Positions 23,756-36,385 of a stretch of DNA of 64,000 nt are shown here, one piece after another. How positions within the stretch are numbered: position 1 is the stretch's first letter; each line of letters opens with the position of its first letter. The stretch is from NCBI GenBank assembly GCA_012934845.2, contig WNNJ02003121.1, positions 1-64,000 on the forward strand. Reading direction: 5' to 3'. The notes beneath the pieces are model-generated. The model did no database searches, was not told the DNA's origin, and saw only the letters and a list, made by a program, of their open reading frames with translations. This stretch comes from Pomphorhynchus laevis (lineage: Eukaryota; Acanthocephala; Palaeacanthocephala; Echinorhynchida; Pomphorhynchidae). The position numbers and the translations under genes are program-made.

Positions 23756-24361
23756 ATACGTCTGGCCACTTAATTTTGACAGATTAAAACATACAATTGA
23801 AAATAAATTGCAAAGAAGTCTGATCTGCAATTAATCGAACTCCGGTTCTGGTCAACATCTACGATTATAAAACTGAAGCTTGTTGGCTTCCAGAGCACAG
23901 TGTAACACATCTTACTACCAAATTATAAAAATGTATCCTCTATATGGATCCGTGAAAAAAACAGGCAACGACAGCAATTAAATCTCTAGCCGAATAAAAT
24001 TAGGATGATCCGGATAGCACGTTGTTAGTTTAAAGAAACTATGCCTATGCTAACATATCAGTGAATTAACAATCAGCACGTATAGGAGTGATAAGAAAGT
24101 CTGCTCTACTTGCAATCGAACTCCGGTTTTTGGCAACATCTACAATCATTAGCTCCCGGAGCGCAGTTTAACACAATCGCATTTAAAATTATAAAAATGT
24201 ACCATTCAAAGGATCCTGTGAGAAAGCAAGCAATGACAGCAAGTAAAATTCCTGCTGAATAAAATTAGGATGATCCGGAAAGCACATGGTTAGTTTAAAG
24301 AGGCTATGCCCATGCTACCACGTTAGCAAATTCTCGGAAATGCCTATTTAATATATCACAA

Positions 24362-24430
24362 GGCAGCCGAAACGACTGATGGTAGTTCACCCTACTGATG
24401 AGTGCTGCCGGCTACCATCAGCTCGTCTAA
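24362..24430 (+). ncRNA. Permuted hammerhead-like core, satellite A
   Basis: In order: stem II 3' strand GGCAGC-C (24362-24368), GAAA (24369-24372), stem III 5' strand ACGA+CUGAUGGUAG (24372-24385), CUGAUGA (24395-24401), stem II 5' strand G(U)GCUGCC (24402-24409), stem III 3' strand CUACCAUCAG(C)UCGU (24412-24426), cleavage-like GUC ending 24427. Stem III is 14 bp with one bulged C. Stem I is weak in this unit (UA/UA) but UAG/CUA in others. The order is not the canonical one, so function is inferred only from pairing. Confidence 0.55.
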
Positions 24431-24924
24431 GAGTGATAAGAAAGTCTGCTCTCCATGTTATCGAACTCTGGTTTTTGTCAACATCTACGATTATAAAACA
24501 AGCTTGTTGGCTCCTTGAGCACAGTGTTACACAGTCTACGATAAAATAAAATAAAAATGGTTCCTATAATGGATCCTATGAAAAAACTAGCAATGATAGC
24601 AGTTATATCTTCCGACGAAGGAAATTAGAATATTCCGGATAGCACGTTGTTAGTTGTAAAGAGGCAATGCTCATGCTGCCACGTAAACAAATTCTCGGAT
24701 ATGCCTTTTTAATATATCACAAGCAGCCGAAACCACTGATGATAGTTCACCTACTGCCGAGTCCTGCCGGATACCATCAACTCGTCTAGCAGTGACGAAG
24801 TCTGCCCTGCATGTAATCGAACTCCTGTTTATAGCAACATCTAAGATTACGAAACTGAAGTTTATTTGCTTCCGCCGCACTGTATAACACATACCATCAA
24901 ATTATACTATTGTATCCTCTATAG

Positions 24925-25554
24925 CAGGGGTGTTAGACAAAATAAGACGGCGGGCCATATTTTAATTATTTTTAATCTCGCGGGCCGCACATACCAAATT
25001 TGTTAGTAAAAAATAATACATGCGTTTGAATGACAATCAAAAACGTTTAGATAGTTAATTTTTACAACAGTAAAAAAGAATTTTTTAAACAAGAAACAAT
25101 GCAGAATAATTATTAGTCATTTAATTTTTTGCTTGTAAATTGATGGCGAGTCTTTTCTCCATTAAGCTATTAAAGTTAGGATTCAATTTTTGTATGCAAG
25201 AAAATTTCATAATGGAAGATAAATTTTGTTCTGACAACCTAGATCTATAGATTTTTTTATTAAGCTTCATACGTGAGAAAAGTTTTTTACAGAGATAGGT
25301 ACTTTCAATCGGGCATAAGACTTTCGATGCAAATATATATTTATATATATTTCGACTCAAATATATAAAGGCTGCGATCCGGGATATTTTTTAAAAATTA
25401 TCATAGCATCTCAAAATGTTACAAATTGTAAAAATATCAAACAAAATCACAAAAAAATTAATTAGAAAGATTCATTAAAAATCTTGAGGGCCGCACAAAA
25501 TGCTTTCGCGGGCCGCACAAAATCCGATCGAGGGCCGCGTGCTTAACACCCCTG
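24925..25554 (-). mobile_element. hAT (Charlie-like) DNA transposon, internally deleted
   Basis: Terminal inverted repeats CAGGGGTGTTA at 24925 and TAACACCCCTG ending at 25554, with GGGCCGC-rich subterminal sequence at both ends. Flanking 8-bp copies CTCTATAG and ATCTATAG (7 of 8 match) fit the hAT target-site duplication. The insertion lies in a satellite A unit at its CCTCTATA landmark. At 630 bp it is far shorter than an autonomous hAT and retains only the transposase C-terminus. Confidence 0.9.
25121..25360 (-). pseudogene. hAT transposase C-terminal remnant
   Basis: 79 codons reading TYLCKKLFSRMKLNKKIYRSR then SEQNLSSIMKFS and LNPNFNSLMEKR. The FSxMKxNKxxxRSRLxxxNL block is the dimerisation region at the end of Charlie/ZBED-type hAT transposases. 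The catalytic core is absent, so it cannot be active. It sits inside the 24925-25554 element on the minus strand. Confidence 0.85.
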
Positions 25555-26660
25555 ATCTATAGTACATAATTATAAAACCTTGAATTCCCAAATTACATTG
25601 TAAAACTCAATTAATTAGAAATTATCTAAGTTAATTCAATGAGAAACTAACGTATAATGTAATTTACTGATTATATTACTATAATTTTAACGTAGAAAGA
25701 TTAATAAAAAATCTCGCTGGCAGCGTGCTTGGCAACCCTGCTCTATATGGATCCTATGAGAAACAAGCAACGACAGCAATTAATCTATTGACGAAGGAAA
25801 ATATAATAATCCGGATTGCACGTGTTTAGTTTAAAGAGACTATGCCCATCTCGAAGATGCCTTTTTAAATATATCAAAAGGCAGCCGAATCTACTGATGG
25901 TAGTTCACCCAACTAATGAGTGCTGCCGGTCACCATAAGCTCATCAAGGAGTGATAACGAAATCGGCTATGCTAGTAATTGAATTCTGGTTTTTGTCAAC
26001 ATCTACGATTATAAAACATGCTTATTGGCTCCTAGAGCACAGTGTAATACATCATACTACCAAATTATAAAACCGTATCCTCTAAAAAGATAATGTGATG
26101 AAACAAGCAATGAAAACAATAAAATCTCTGCCGAATAGAATTAGGATGATCCGGATAGCACGTGGTCAGTTTAAAAAGGCTATGTCCATGCCACCACGTA
26201 AGCACATTCTCGGAGATGCCTTTTTAAATATATTACAAGGCAGCCAAAACGACTGATGGTAGTTCGCCCTAATGATAAGTGCTGATGGCTACCATCAGTT
26301 CGCCTAGAAATCATGAAGAAGACTGATTTGGATGTAATTAAACTTCGGTTTTGGCAACATCTACGATTAAATATTTGAAGCTCATTGTCTCCAAGAGAAC
26401 AGTGTAACGCATACCGTTAAATTATAAAACTGTATCCTCTAAAGGGATCATGTGAGAAAACAAGCAACAACAATTAAATCTCATTCCGAAGAAAATTAGG
26501 ATGATCCGTATAGTACGTTGTTAGTTTTAAGACTCAGCCCATTCTACCAGGTAATCAAATTCTCGGTGATGCCTTATAAATATATCATAAAAAGCAGAAA
26601 CGGCTGACGGTAGTTCACCCCACTAATGAGTGCGTTCTGGGTACTATACAGTTTTTAAGG

Positions 26661-27100
26661 GCATTGTAGGTTTAAACAAACGTAAAACATTAAATAATTT
26701 ATGTTCAAATAACTATTTGAAAATAATTTTGTATAATGTAAATAAATTTGATGATCACAGCAGGCAAATTATAAATATAAATTTGTTTCAAATTTCGAAA
26801 TTCTGATATTAATTAATTGATGCTAATACACCTCAATTAATTATTATTAAAAAGGGAGAAATTAAACAATTAATTACATCTAAATGTTAAAGTGGTTTTA
26901 TATTTTTTCAATTGTACGAGATAGCAATAAACTGAAATATTTATTTTTTAAATCGCCTTATTCGTTAATATCAAGGATCTATAATTTCATCCGTTTTATT
27001 TGTGCAGCTAAACGTTTGAGTTGTAGGGAACATTTGCACAAATTTATATTAAAGTTCATTAATGAACTATAAAAAAACTAATAGTTCATTTATTAACTAT
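26661..27100. other. AT-rich DNA, nothing recognised
   Basis: A 62-codon frame (26884) has no motif and is not called. AGTTCATTAATGAACT near 27053 is a small palindrome. Confidence 0.45.
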
Positions 27101-27103
27101 CTA

Positions 27104-27516
27104 TTTTTTTGCCGCACAAATTATATAGTTCGTATTTATTAAGCTTTCTTAAATCGTCTGTTACCATCGTCAGAACCTCTATAATGAATAAGAACATAAA
27201 ATTTCAAATTCAATAACAATATGTTATTAGTAATTGGTGAATTTATTTTGGGGCGAACCCCTCGTCCTTCACATTAAGCTTAGGAGTTATTTCTTTTATT
27301 GATAGAGATTTCAACAGCTGTCAATAAAAGAAATGACTCCTAAGCTTTACGCGAAGGACGAGGAGTTCGCCCCAAAATAAATTCACCAATTACAAACAAC
27401 ATAGTGTTTTAAATTTGAAATTTTATGTTCTTATTCATTATAGATGTTCTAATTATGGTAACAGACGATTACCGAAAGCTTAATAAATACGAACTATCTT
27501 ATTTTGTGTGGCAAAA
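27104..27516. repeat. Large foldback (inverted-repeat) element
   Basis: Arms of about 190 bp (27104-27301 and 27321-27516) are diverged reverse complements separated by about 20 bp. Termini read TTTTGCCGCACAAA and TTTGTGTGGCAAAA. Each arm carries GGACGAGG(G/A)GTTCGCCCC, a helix-loop where a hammerhead stem II would be, flanked by GGACGA instead of CUGANGA. No coding capacity. Confidence 0.85.
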
Positions 27517-27519
27517 TGT

Positions 27520-28720
27520 CTTTCCACATGAAAAATGTTTGTCAATTAAGCGTTATCGGCAAAATGTTGATTTACTAAAAATGTCGGTAGTGATATAGAA
27601 GACCATTATGGTTACACCATTCAATTGGCTATAATGAATGCAAACAAATACCTTTTTGGCATTAACTCATAATACGTTTAGATCATAGTATTAACGATAA
27701 CTGAGAGACTAATCCGTTTTACTTTTCGTCTTGTGTCTAAAAATACGTCATTTTGTCTCATTGTTTTAAGATATGACGAGTTCGCATAATCATTTGAAAT
27801 TTTAAACAATTTCCTGTTCTCTACTCTTCAGATAGAGTGACTAAAACTAGAGTTCCACTAATTAATTATCGCTTTGCCATATTGTAAATTATTATTTATT
27901 ATTTATTATGTAAATTGTGTAATTTTAATAAAAATTTCATATAAATAAACGTGATAAATACAAACTTTTTTATTTCTTTGTTATTTTACTTTTTGTTTTT
28001 AATGTATAAGCATTCCAGTTCATATGGTTACCAAATTACAACTAACCGTGATAGTTTTTTACCTGGATTTTTGTTCAGAAATAAAAATGCAGATGAGTGA
28101 TATTTAAGTGTCAAATGACGGAAAACGTTGTCGTGTTTTAAAAAAAGGAAATAAAATATTTTATTACAAATTATCGTAAATTAGATCAATAATTAAACAT
28201 TCAAATTGACAGTTGAATATACAACATATAATATAACCTAACAAAATAATTCATTGACATGCGAATAAAACACTATCATGTTTAATGGTCTTTTCGAGTG
28301 CTTCACCATAAGCATAAGATCATTATTAAGGCTTGTTGATCATTTTTCTTCGCGTATCAACTTCTTCAATGTCGTGAGTAATGGAAACAATTCAAAATTG
28401 CCTATTTTCGCTTGCTGTAATAATGCAAGCTTCTCTTAAAAGTAATAACCTCACATGTGTTTGTAATAATATTTTTATCTATTCTTTGCAAACTGCATTT
28501 CAGCTACTAATGTCGAAAATAGACACTTTGATATTTCATCTTAAATATGAATACTTCAGATATTTACAAATCTTCGATGTTTATTATCAAACAATTATTT
28601 CTGAAGGTCAATTATACGGAATTATACTTTCATAAATCGACCATCATATTATTTCGGAGTACATAAACGAATATCTTGAAAATTCATATCCGCACACAGT
28701 AACTCAAAAATTCTCGACTC
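27520..28720. other. AT-rich DNA, nothing recognised
   Basis: An 84-codon plus-strand frame (28381-28635) shows no family motif or supporting splice context. Not called. Confidence 0.45.
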
Positions 28721-28724
28721 CACA

Positions 28725-28862
28725 CTCCATATTTTTAGTTCATTTTGTGCTCATTTCTAGTTCATTTTGGGTTCATTCTTAATCCACATTTAGTTCATTA
28801 TAAGTTCATTATTTAGTTCGTTCTGTGTTAATTTTAAGTTCATTGTGTTCACTTTTAGAATT
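28725..28862 (+). repeat. Degenerate TAGTTCATTTTG minirepeats
   Basis: About seven imperfect copies of TTTAGTTCATT(TTG/ATAA) at 12-25 bp spacing. Confidence 0.6.
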
Positions 28863-28869
28863 GACCGTT

Positions 28870-29895
28870 GACAGCCCTTTCTAGTTATTAAAACAGCACA
28901 TTAACACCTTGATAATCCATATTTTTAAAGGCATAATGCATTATTCCATGTTCGGTCTCATCGCCCAGCATAATTTTTAAAATATTTTACACACTCGAAA
29001 GTATTGCATATTCAATTAAATAAATAAATTCTAGTTTTAGAGTCAAAAATTCAAATTTAACAGATGGATAACAGTTTATTGAGATCTGTATAAATGTAAT
29101 CGTTTGCATTTCATAGCTTCACGACTGTTATTTGTCCTAAATAACAATTTTTAATTTTATATTTTAAGAATTATTTTTTCAAAATTTTGACATTGTGTCA
29201 GATTGATGTTTTTTTATCCAAACCTTTGATTATATAAAAGGGAAAGTAGACACTAAAATATTAACGTATCATCAATTAATAAATTATTTAAATTTTAATA
29301 GAATTTATTTCATTTTATCGGGATACACGTAGAAATTAGGAAATTAATATTTGTGCATAATTTTAAATACCTCATTTAATTGTAGGTTGAGTAAGCAGTA
29401 AACAATGATTCGGTGATGGATAAATAAAATAGTAAACCATGTTAAGGAAAATTCGAATTTTTGGACTATATTTAGCTCATATATCATATAATAATTAATA
29501 TACGTAGATAACGGGAAGTAATTGGCGACTATAAAATATTTAATTTAATCAATAAATAGAAGTAATTAAAAGTCAAAAATTTTTTCTTCACTTTTGCTTT
29601 GATTATTTGTAACAACAAAACGTTTAATCAAATAAAAGCAAGATTTTGAGAATGGCTCTCGCTTCCTCGGGATCGACGTATATACTAGAACTGGCAGGCA
29701 GGCTTAGCGCGAGACGATGACAAACATCCCGAAGGTTCAACTCTTATGCCATTAGAAGCTGACCGTGTACTCGTTTGGATTTTACTTTGTCCAAACACCC
29801 TAACTAAAGTTATGTCGCCATGCGATGTCTTGTCAGCGCTATTGCAACCAACGAGGAGAAGGTCAAACGAACCAAATACAGCTGCTTTGAGGATC
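28870..29895. other. AT-rich DNA, nothing recognised
   Basis: A more GC-balanced block at 29650-29900 has no clear reading frame or motif. Confidence 0.45.
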
Positions 29896-29899
29896 GAAG

Positions 29900-29975
29900 A
29901 ATAAATTATTGGAGCTGGATCAAAAAAGGGGGAAACTATTTGATATTTCGCTAACCTCTGTTAGCATATTGCATA
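29900..29975 (-). repeat. Left arm of GGAGCTGGATC inverted repeat
   Basis: TTATTGGAGCTGGATCAAA, then GATATTTCGCTAACCTCTGT. It is the reverse complement of the sequence at 34660-34735 and is related to the foldback at 20.9 kb. The minus strand again shows GCUAAC...GUUAGC-GAAA. Confidence 0.75.
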
Positions 29976-30234
29976 TTCAATAAATGCTACTAAAAAAGAA
30001 TAAAAAACTCTTTAATATAAAACATTAATATAACACAATGTCAAAATTTAGAGAAAAATAATTGATAAGTAAAAAATAAAAAATTGTTTTCATGACAAAT
30101 ATTAGCCATGAAGATAAGCAATATATGGTTGCATTCATCCAAGTTATACTAATGATTCCTGAAAACCTCTGCTCTCCAGCTGCTTATTTGAATTTTTAAC
30201 TCGAAAACAATTTCGTTTATATAATTTTTGTAAA

Positions 30235-30380
30235 TTTCAATAACCTGAAAGTTTTGATAATCTGAAAGGACTCCATTCATAACTGAAAGGAGTCCATTTG
30301 TAATCTGAAAAGAATCAATTCATAACCTGAAAGGCTTGTTAAAAATATATTCATAACTTGAGAGAACTCGTCGGGTTTAT
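30235..30380 (+). repeat. Degenerate ~30-bp tandem repeat
   Basis: About six imperfect copies of ATAACCTGAAAGGACTCCATTC. Confidence 0.75.
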
Positions 30381-30469
30381 TATTCGGCATAATAATATTG
30401 GAGTTTTGATAATAATTTTTTTAGATTTTTATTTTCAGCGGTCACTATCGTAACCTTTTTTCCACTTCG

Positions 30470-31400
30470 TTTAGTCGGTCGATCAACATTCTGATGTCGG
30501 AGACATGTTGATCACCCTACTGTTTTTTGCGGCTTGTAAAAATGTTTGTGCTTTTTCACACGCTTTTTTATTCTCACCACCCACCCACTTTAAATATTCT
30601 TTAAAATGGGTGTATGTGTGAGAATAAGCCATATGTGAATGTGTACAGTTAGTACACATGTCTTTCTGACCTTATTTTCACAATTTTGTGATTCATGCTC
30701 GTCGCCACAGTGCACACAGCGGAGACCACTTTCCAAATACATGTTTGAAAATAGTGACCCCATCGCTGACAGCGGTAGCACTGCGGATATCGGAATTTCA
30801 AGTCATCTTAATCGAAAATTACCAATTTGATTAGATGACTCAAAATTCCAGGTCGATAGTCGCAGCTTTTGTAAATTACTTACAGCTCCTTTCACAAGAA
30901 AAGAGCTGTAAGTTTGGTTATAGAATTTACATTTTCATTACAGTTATTCCGTACTTATCTGTCAAATCCTTGACATCCTATTCCTCGGCGAACGACCGGA
31001 CATCCCTAAGGATTCCCGTAGCACGCAGAGAAGTGTCAGTGACTTTGATTCCTTTTATTTGTTGTAGCTTTATCCGGAATGTTTCTTTTATATTATCATT
31101 TTTGAATGCTATTCTGGCAAAACCAACTTTTAAAATGTACCGCTCAAAGATACTTTCCCGAGAGATGTTATCTTTGACGATACCTCTAATATTCTTTTGA
31201 AAGGTGGTTTTGTCTTTGTCATTTCCCAAGTTATTTTCAGCGCAAAAGTGTCCTGCCTTATCAGTAGAAGCATATTTTGCACTGAAAATTCCTTCACTAC
31301 CTCTTTTACAAGTGTATTAATCGATACAGGTGATTTGCGTTTTTTTAATATCTTGTATTTCAAAGACATGCGAGTTTTATGCTATATATAAGTAAAAAAG
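30470..31400 (-). mobile_element. LINE ORF1 (gag-like nucleic-acid-binding protein), broken
   Basis: Minus-strand frames read FERYILKVGFARIAFKN, KLQQIKGIKVTDTSLRATGI, then a zinc knuckle LRCVHCGDEHESQNC. An RRM-like region followed by CCHC knuckles is typical of ORF1 in I/R1/Jockey-type LINEs. No endonuclease or reverse transcriptase follows on this strand, so it is an isolated ORF1 piece. It lies between the inverted arms at 29.9 and 34.7 kb. Sequence is distinct from ORF1 at 35.1 and 48.5 kb. Confidence 0.6.
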
Positions 31401-31920
31401 AAAAGAAAAAATAGAAAAAGATAGATATGCACAAAAAAAATAAATATACACAAAAATATAAATACAAATATAAACCTATAAGCAAAAAACAAACTTACCC
31501 TATCGTCTGAAGCCGACCAATTAGGCTATTAGCTTTGTCAAGATAGGATTAACTCTTGATAGGAAATTAGCTCAAATAGATTTATTTGAGGCGGAGGATA
31601 GTGCTTGCAAATAATACACTTGATCACGAAACTTTGCCCTGAGCTAACAATGGTATTTAGTACAATGAAATAAATGCGTTATCAACTTCAGAAAATAAGT
31701 TTTTTAAATGAATATGCTTATATAAAAAAGTTAAAACGATCACGGTCGTTTGCTTTGAGCAGGTGCTGTTGTTATTAGCGATGACCAGCTGCTTCCACTG
31801 TTGTTTGAATTTTTGACACGATTTCGGCCACATTTGAAGATACACAAAAAATTTAATTATATAACGAATGAATGTGAGAATGTGTGCGAGTACATGAAAA
31901 TTTTTAATAATTTGAGCGTG
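31401..31920. other. Spacer between opposed LINE pieces
   Basis: Nothing recognised; short frames on both strands have no motif. Confidence 0.4.
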
Positions 31921-31924
31921 AATG

Positions 31925-34245
31925 TTAAAATGAATCCGGTAGAGATGCAGATGTTACAGTCTTTCAGGAGACGCGGTCTATCCGTCTCCCCCAGGGCATT
32001 ACTCGATTTAACCCAAAGCGCATGTGTTTCCACTATACTCCGTACATAACCCCGCCTCACTCATCTCCATCTCAAAGACTCTTGACCTTAGTTAAGTGAT
32101 CCTTAAGGTCCTCCCTCCTATTAAACTATTCATGTCTTGTTTAGTAGTTTCACTCTGTAAGAACGGTAAACGCCTCAGTCTAGCCAATGTCTACATTCGT
32201 CCTGGGGAGATACACAAGAACCGTGTCACCCTGGATAGTATTATCGACAGCGGCTACGACATGATACTTGGGGATTTCAACGACAGAACTGGTCGTTGGA
32301 TCACCGCAGCACTTCGCAGCGCTAGGAACGGTTATCTTATTCACAAACCACCTTTCCACACCTTTCATTGCATATCAACAAATTCTATCCTCGAAATTTT
32401 ACTGCCTCACTCGAGGTGGTTGTTAAAACCCCTCTGCACGTAAGTCGCGCCAGCAATTGTCCACCTCTCATCACCTAATTCGTTGGAGAATTGAGGAAGA
32501 TACGTTGCTTTAAAGGAGGTTTCACTTTGATCTGATCAAAGTGGCCTTCTTTTAAGCGGCTATCCAACTCTTTCCCTGAATAGGAAATGAGAGTAGTTTT
32601 AATGATTTTAGTTCAAATTTTATAAATAATCAATTGTATTTTTTAAGAAATAATATTTTTTTGTACAATTTTAATGCTAAATTATATAATTCAGCAAATA
32701 AACACCTGCGGACAAAACGATCTCCATTGCCAAAATACAATCCTAAGGCCTTGCACATGAAGAAACTCCTCTGGGGATTAAGAGCTGATCCTAATCCGTC
32801 CGTCGGTGGAGGTTTCTCATGTGCCGACTCCAAGATCAAATCGATGAAGAGTCGTTGAAGAGTGATGCAAGAAAGCTGCTAACCTACATGACTTTCTCAA
32901 AAGAATGGTGGTCAGCTATAAGTAAGACCACCTTTCGGTCTTGGAGAGCAGCAGCTTCCAAGTGGATTGCTTTAAAAGGCATTAAGATTAAATTAGAGGA
33001 AATGAAAAAGAAACACCTCTCAAATGCAATTATATGCTCTGAGGATGTGCAGCTTCAAAATAGGTTGAAGCTTACTCTCCATTATATTGACCCATTGGAA
33101 GAGGGTCAATATGATGAATAGGGCCACTCATCTCTTAGATGCGTGGCCGATCACGCCTAAGACGTCATCTAATGGCATCCGGCGTGCGCGGCTGCAACCA
33201 AGCTGATCGACGAGGAACTCCGAGGGCAAATCGCGGATAAACTGCTAGCTTCACCGCTAGCAGCCTGACCAAATATTGCACTCGAAAAAGTTATATTTCT
33301 TCCAAAGTGTCAATGGGTGTCAACAGCTAAGGACACGAAACCAATCATCATATCCAATAATATAGTGATGATCTATGAGAAAGCTTTGGCAAGATACCTG
33401 GCTCGCCACTACGAGTTGCGTGGATTGTTGGGTGACCACATTCACGGGTTTCGTAGTGGTGGAGGAACTGTAAAAGCAGTCAGGGCTTTGTAGGGTTTTC
33501 TAACCAAGGATTCACTACCGGCACTGCTGTATTCTCTTTACGTGTCTGCAGCCTTTGACAACATCACACTCGACTCAGTAATGGAAACGTTGATAAGAGA
33601 TGTTGTTCCACTGAACATTCTGCGTCGAGTGTGGGAATTTTGGAGAGCAGAAGCTTCTATCTAGAAAACGACAAGGGTCACTTTTATAAGCTATCCAAGC
33701 GGTCTTCCTCAAGAAACCCCTTTATCGCCAATCCTTTATATGATTACGATAAGGGGAGTCTTGGATGAACTTTTGGATAGAAACACCAGTGGTACTATTT
33801 ATGCAGACGATATATCGCTGGTGTTTAAAAGAGACTCCTTGTCTGACAGGAGATTCGACGAGAGAGTGAAATTTGTGGTGAACGGGAATTGCTAGACGCC
33901 TGTCTAAGTTGGGTTTATCGTTAAACCCAACGAAAAGCAATTTCATTCACTACAGATTTCGCAAACTAGGACGCCATACTAAATTATTTGGTGCTTTTCC
34001 GGGGGGAATCGGAAGAGACAAATAATGATACTGGGATCTGTCTTCGAATCCAGGCTGCACTGGAGATCAGACATGGCAAAATGTTTTAAATTAGTAAAAA
34101 GGTATAAAGTTGTTCTGACGTGCAAGACGTTTAATTGTCAGTTTGAGTAGGTGTATAGTAGTGCTCAACGCGTTTGTGTTGAGTGGCCAATACTTCTACT
34201 CAAATAATCGTCCACCAGAACAACGTTATAGATTTTTAAAAAGGC
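31925..34245 (+). mobile_element. LINE family 2 (I/R1-like), endonuclease plus reverse transcriptase, degraded
   Basis: 31936-32443 matches the endonuclease at 49.5-50.0 kb: SLANVYIRPGEIHKNR and MILGDFNDRTGRWI. 32700-33120 encodes the linker (KRSPLPKYNPKALHMKKLLW, SKEWWSAISKTTFRSW). 33280-33990 encodes the reverse transcriptase: HGFRSGGGTVKAVRAL, SAAFDNITLDSV, LPQETPLSPILY and GTIYADDISLVF (YADD catalytic box). ORF1 is absent, and the frame contains stops and shifts, for example after the KAVRAL block. The 3' end is unclear, near 34240. Confidence 0.85.
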
Positions 34246-34654
34246 TTCTAGAATTAATAAAAAAGAATTTAATAATGATGAATATTTCAAAAATAAATAA
34301 ATTAAAATATATGTAAAGTTTTATAATGTAAAAATAAAATTTTTTGAATAATTTAAATTTTTTGAATGAATTTGACTTACTTTGTTTTTGTATTTAATTT
34401 AAAATCTTATGTAAATTATTTGTATAAAAAATGAAATAGAATTTTATTGTTTAAATGTGGTTTTATTTATATTTATCATTATTTTTACCATAAAAAATCC
34501 GGAAAGAAAAATAATTACGACAGTCAAAAGACAAATGTTTCCTGTAGACGGGTTGGCAGAAGAGCGCATATGGGTGTGAAGATTAACTTTTCATGAATTA
34601 AACGCTTATTGTTAATCAATGTTTTTTACTTTAATAAATTCTTGCATTTTTAGT

Positions 34655-34750
34655 TGATAACGGGAGTTATCGAAATATCAAATAGAAATTTTCCTTCTTT
34701 CGTTGATCCAGCTCTAATAATTCTTTATCAATAAATGTATCATTATCGAC
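34655..34750 (+). repeat. Right arm of GGAGCTGGATC inverted repeat
   Basis: Reverse complement of the arm at 29900-29975 and similar to the foldback at 20.9 kb: ATCGAAATATCAAATAG, then TTGATCCAGCTCTAATAATT and TTTATCAATAA. Confidence 0.75.
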
Positions 34751-35049
34751 TATTTAAATATAAGTGTAATACTCTATTTCAAACTGTAGGGAAGACAAAA
34801 TAATATAAATGCTAAGAAGATGCAAGAAATCTCATATGCAAGAAATGCATATGATAATCTCATTTTATAGATGGACAAAATCTCCAATATATGACTTTTT
34901 GAGTTTGTCACATCAAATTAGTAATATTCCGAGGCGTTAACATAAATTTTGACACAAAATAATAAAGTAAATTTATAATATTAATAACTTTTAGTTGATT
35001 TTGAGCGAAGTTTAAACTAACATTTGTTTTTTAAATCTAAATAATTATT

Positions 35050-36385
35050 ACATCATTAATAATTCCGTCTCATCGTTGTGCAGCGGTACGCTTGTTAGGA
35101 TCTACTGATTTTCAAACAAAATCGACAATCTAGCGGGTAAAAAGATGATTTCTTCTGCCAATCCCGATAATCAGGTTAGTGTTGTTGTTTCTGATAATTT
35201 GCAGGTGCGGGGGTACTCCCCTAATCCCTAAACTCAAAAATTTGATTGTTATAACACTGACACAGCCTGTGGAAAGGCATAATCTATTTAAAGTTGTTCT
35301 CATACCGTTTGCTGACAAGTACACCAACAGAATACTGTTCAATTCTGTTAAGTTAAATGAATCAGAGATTAAGATCTCTTTCTCCACGGCCGATATATTA
35401 AAGGAATACATGACATTCTTTGAATCAAATCTAAAACAAATGGGTGACATTCATTCCTAATCCATTCTTGTTTCAATTAAAATTACTAACCTTCCCTCAA
35501 AGTTAGAACAGAAAGATATAAATGCTTAGAAGTCAGTCTTTAAAGTTACCAATTTTAGATCAGTCACAGGGAAAAGTGGATTTCACCTTCCAATCGGATT
35601 TTGTACTGCCTCTAATAAGCAAGCAGAAATTTAACTAAATCAAATTTCAACCAATTTCTGGGGTATAATTTGCGCTTCTCTATCCTGAATTCGGAAGACC
35701 TAACATACCCGTATTGCAACCAGTGCCATGGATGGGGACACTGGGCATCTAACTGTTCTCACACGAAAACTTGTGGCGTCTGTGGACTTGCCTCTTTACA
35801 TAGCCTGTTATCTAAAGATAAATGTGTGGCTCCCACTTATGTTCTAATCGTAGTGGGAGCGATCCGGAATGGTCGCGTAAATGCACGCGGCTCAAAGAAT
35901 ATAGAAACACGTTCGCCAGACAGGTGTAAGCTAAGAAAGTGGAATCATATTCCGACACTGCCTCTAGAATGTCCGACAGTAACATCCTTCGTATCACCGA
36001 TATCAAGATACAATCCGCCATCTAGAGGGTGGTGGATATGGAAGCCGCCCTGGCTGCGGTCTTTTATACTCGTCCTGAAATATCGAAACAACTTGCAATT
36101 TCAGAATCGAAAAATAGGGAGCTTCGTCCCACGCCGTTCCCCCATAAAGATATTGAAAAAATGTTAAAGGGCAAAATAGGCGCCTTAATTGGAAATGAAG
36201 ACACTGCCCGTGGGCAAGTGCTCGCCCAAGACGGAGTTGGTGGCGAGAACCGGCAACCTTTCCGCCCCTAGCACTGTCTAGAGATAAGGCAATCCTACCC
36301 ACATGACCTAACACAATGCAGAGTACTAGTGAGCCTTTTTCACTGAATATACTTCAGTGGAATTCGGTAGGTGTTTCTGTGTTAT
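35050..36385 (+). mobile_element. LINE family 2, 5' end and ORF1 (broken)
   Basis: 35179-35457 encodes an RRM-like region (TLTQPVERHNLFKVVLIPFA, RILFNSVKLNESEIKISFS) homologous to 48.5 kb (FNSVKVLENTISVSFAN). 35700-35800 encodes zinc knuckles CNQCHGWGHWASNC and CGVCG. 36320-36385 is the start of ORF2 (FSLNILQWNSG-like), where satellite B sequence takes over. It is a 5' LINE piece truncated by, or recombined with, the satellite. Confidence 0.8.

Larger units (their letters stand above)
23760..26660 (+). repeat. Satellite A: ~350-bp diverged tandem repeat
   Basis: About six to seven diverged units. Recurring landmarks are GGATCC(G/A)TGAGAAA, GAATAAAATTAGGATGATCC, GTTTAAAGAG..CTATGCCCATG, TCGGAAATGCC, GGCAGCCGAAACGAC, CTACTGATGAGTGCTGCC and ATCGAACTCCGGTTTT. 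Landmarks recur at about 23.94, 24.20, 24.56, 25.74, 26.08 and 26.43 kb. The array is split by a hAT element (24925-25554) plus about 190 bp more. Landmark order and sequence match satellite B (36.4 kb), so the two families are homologous. Each intact unit carries the permuted hammerhead-like core. Confidence 0.85.
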
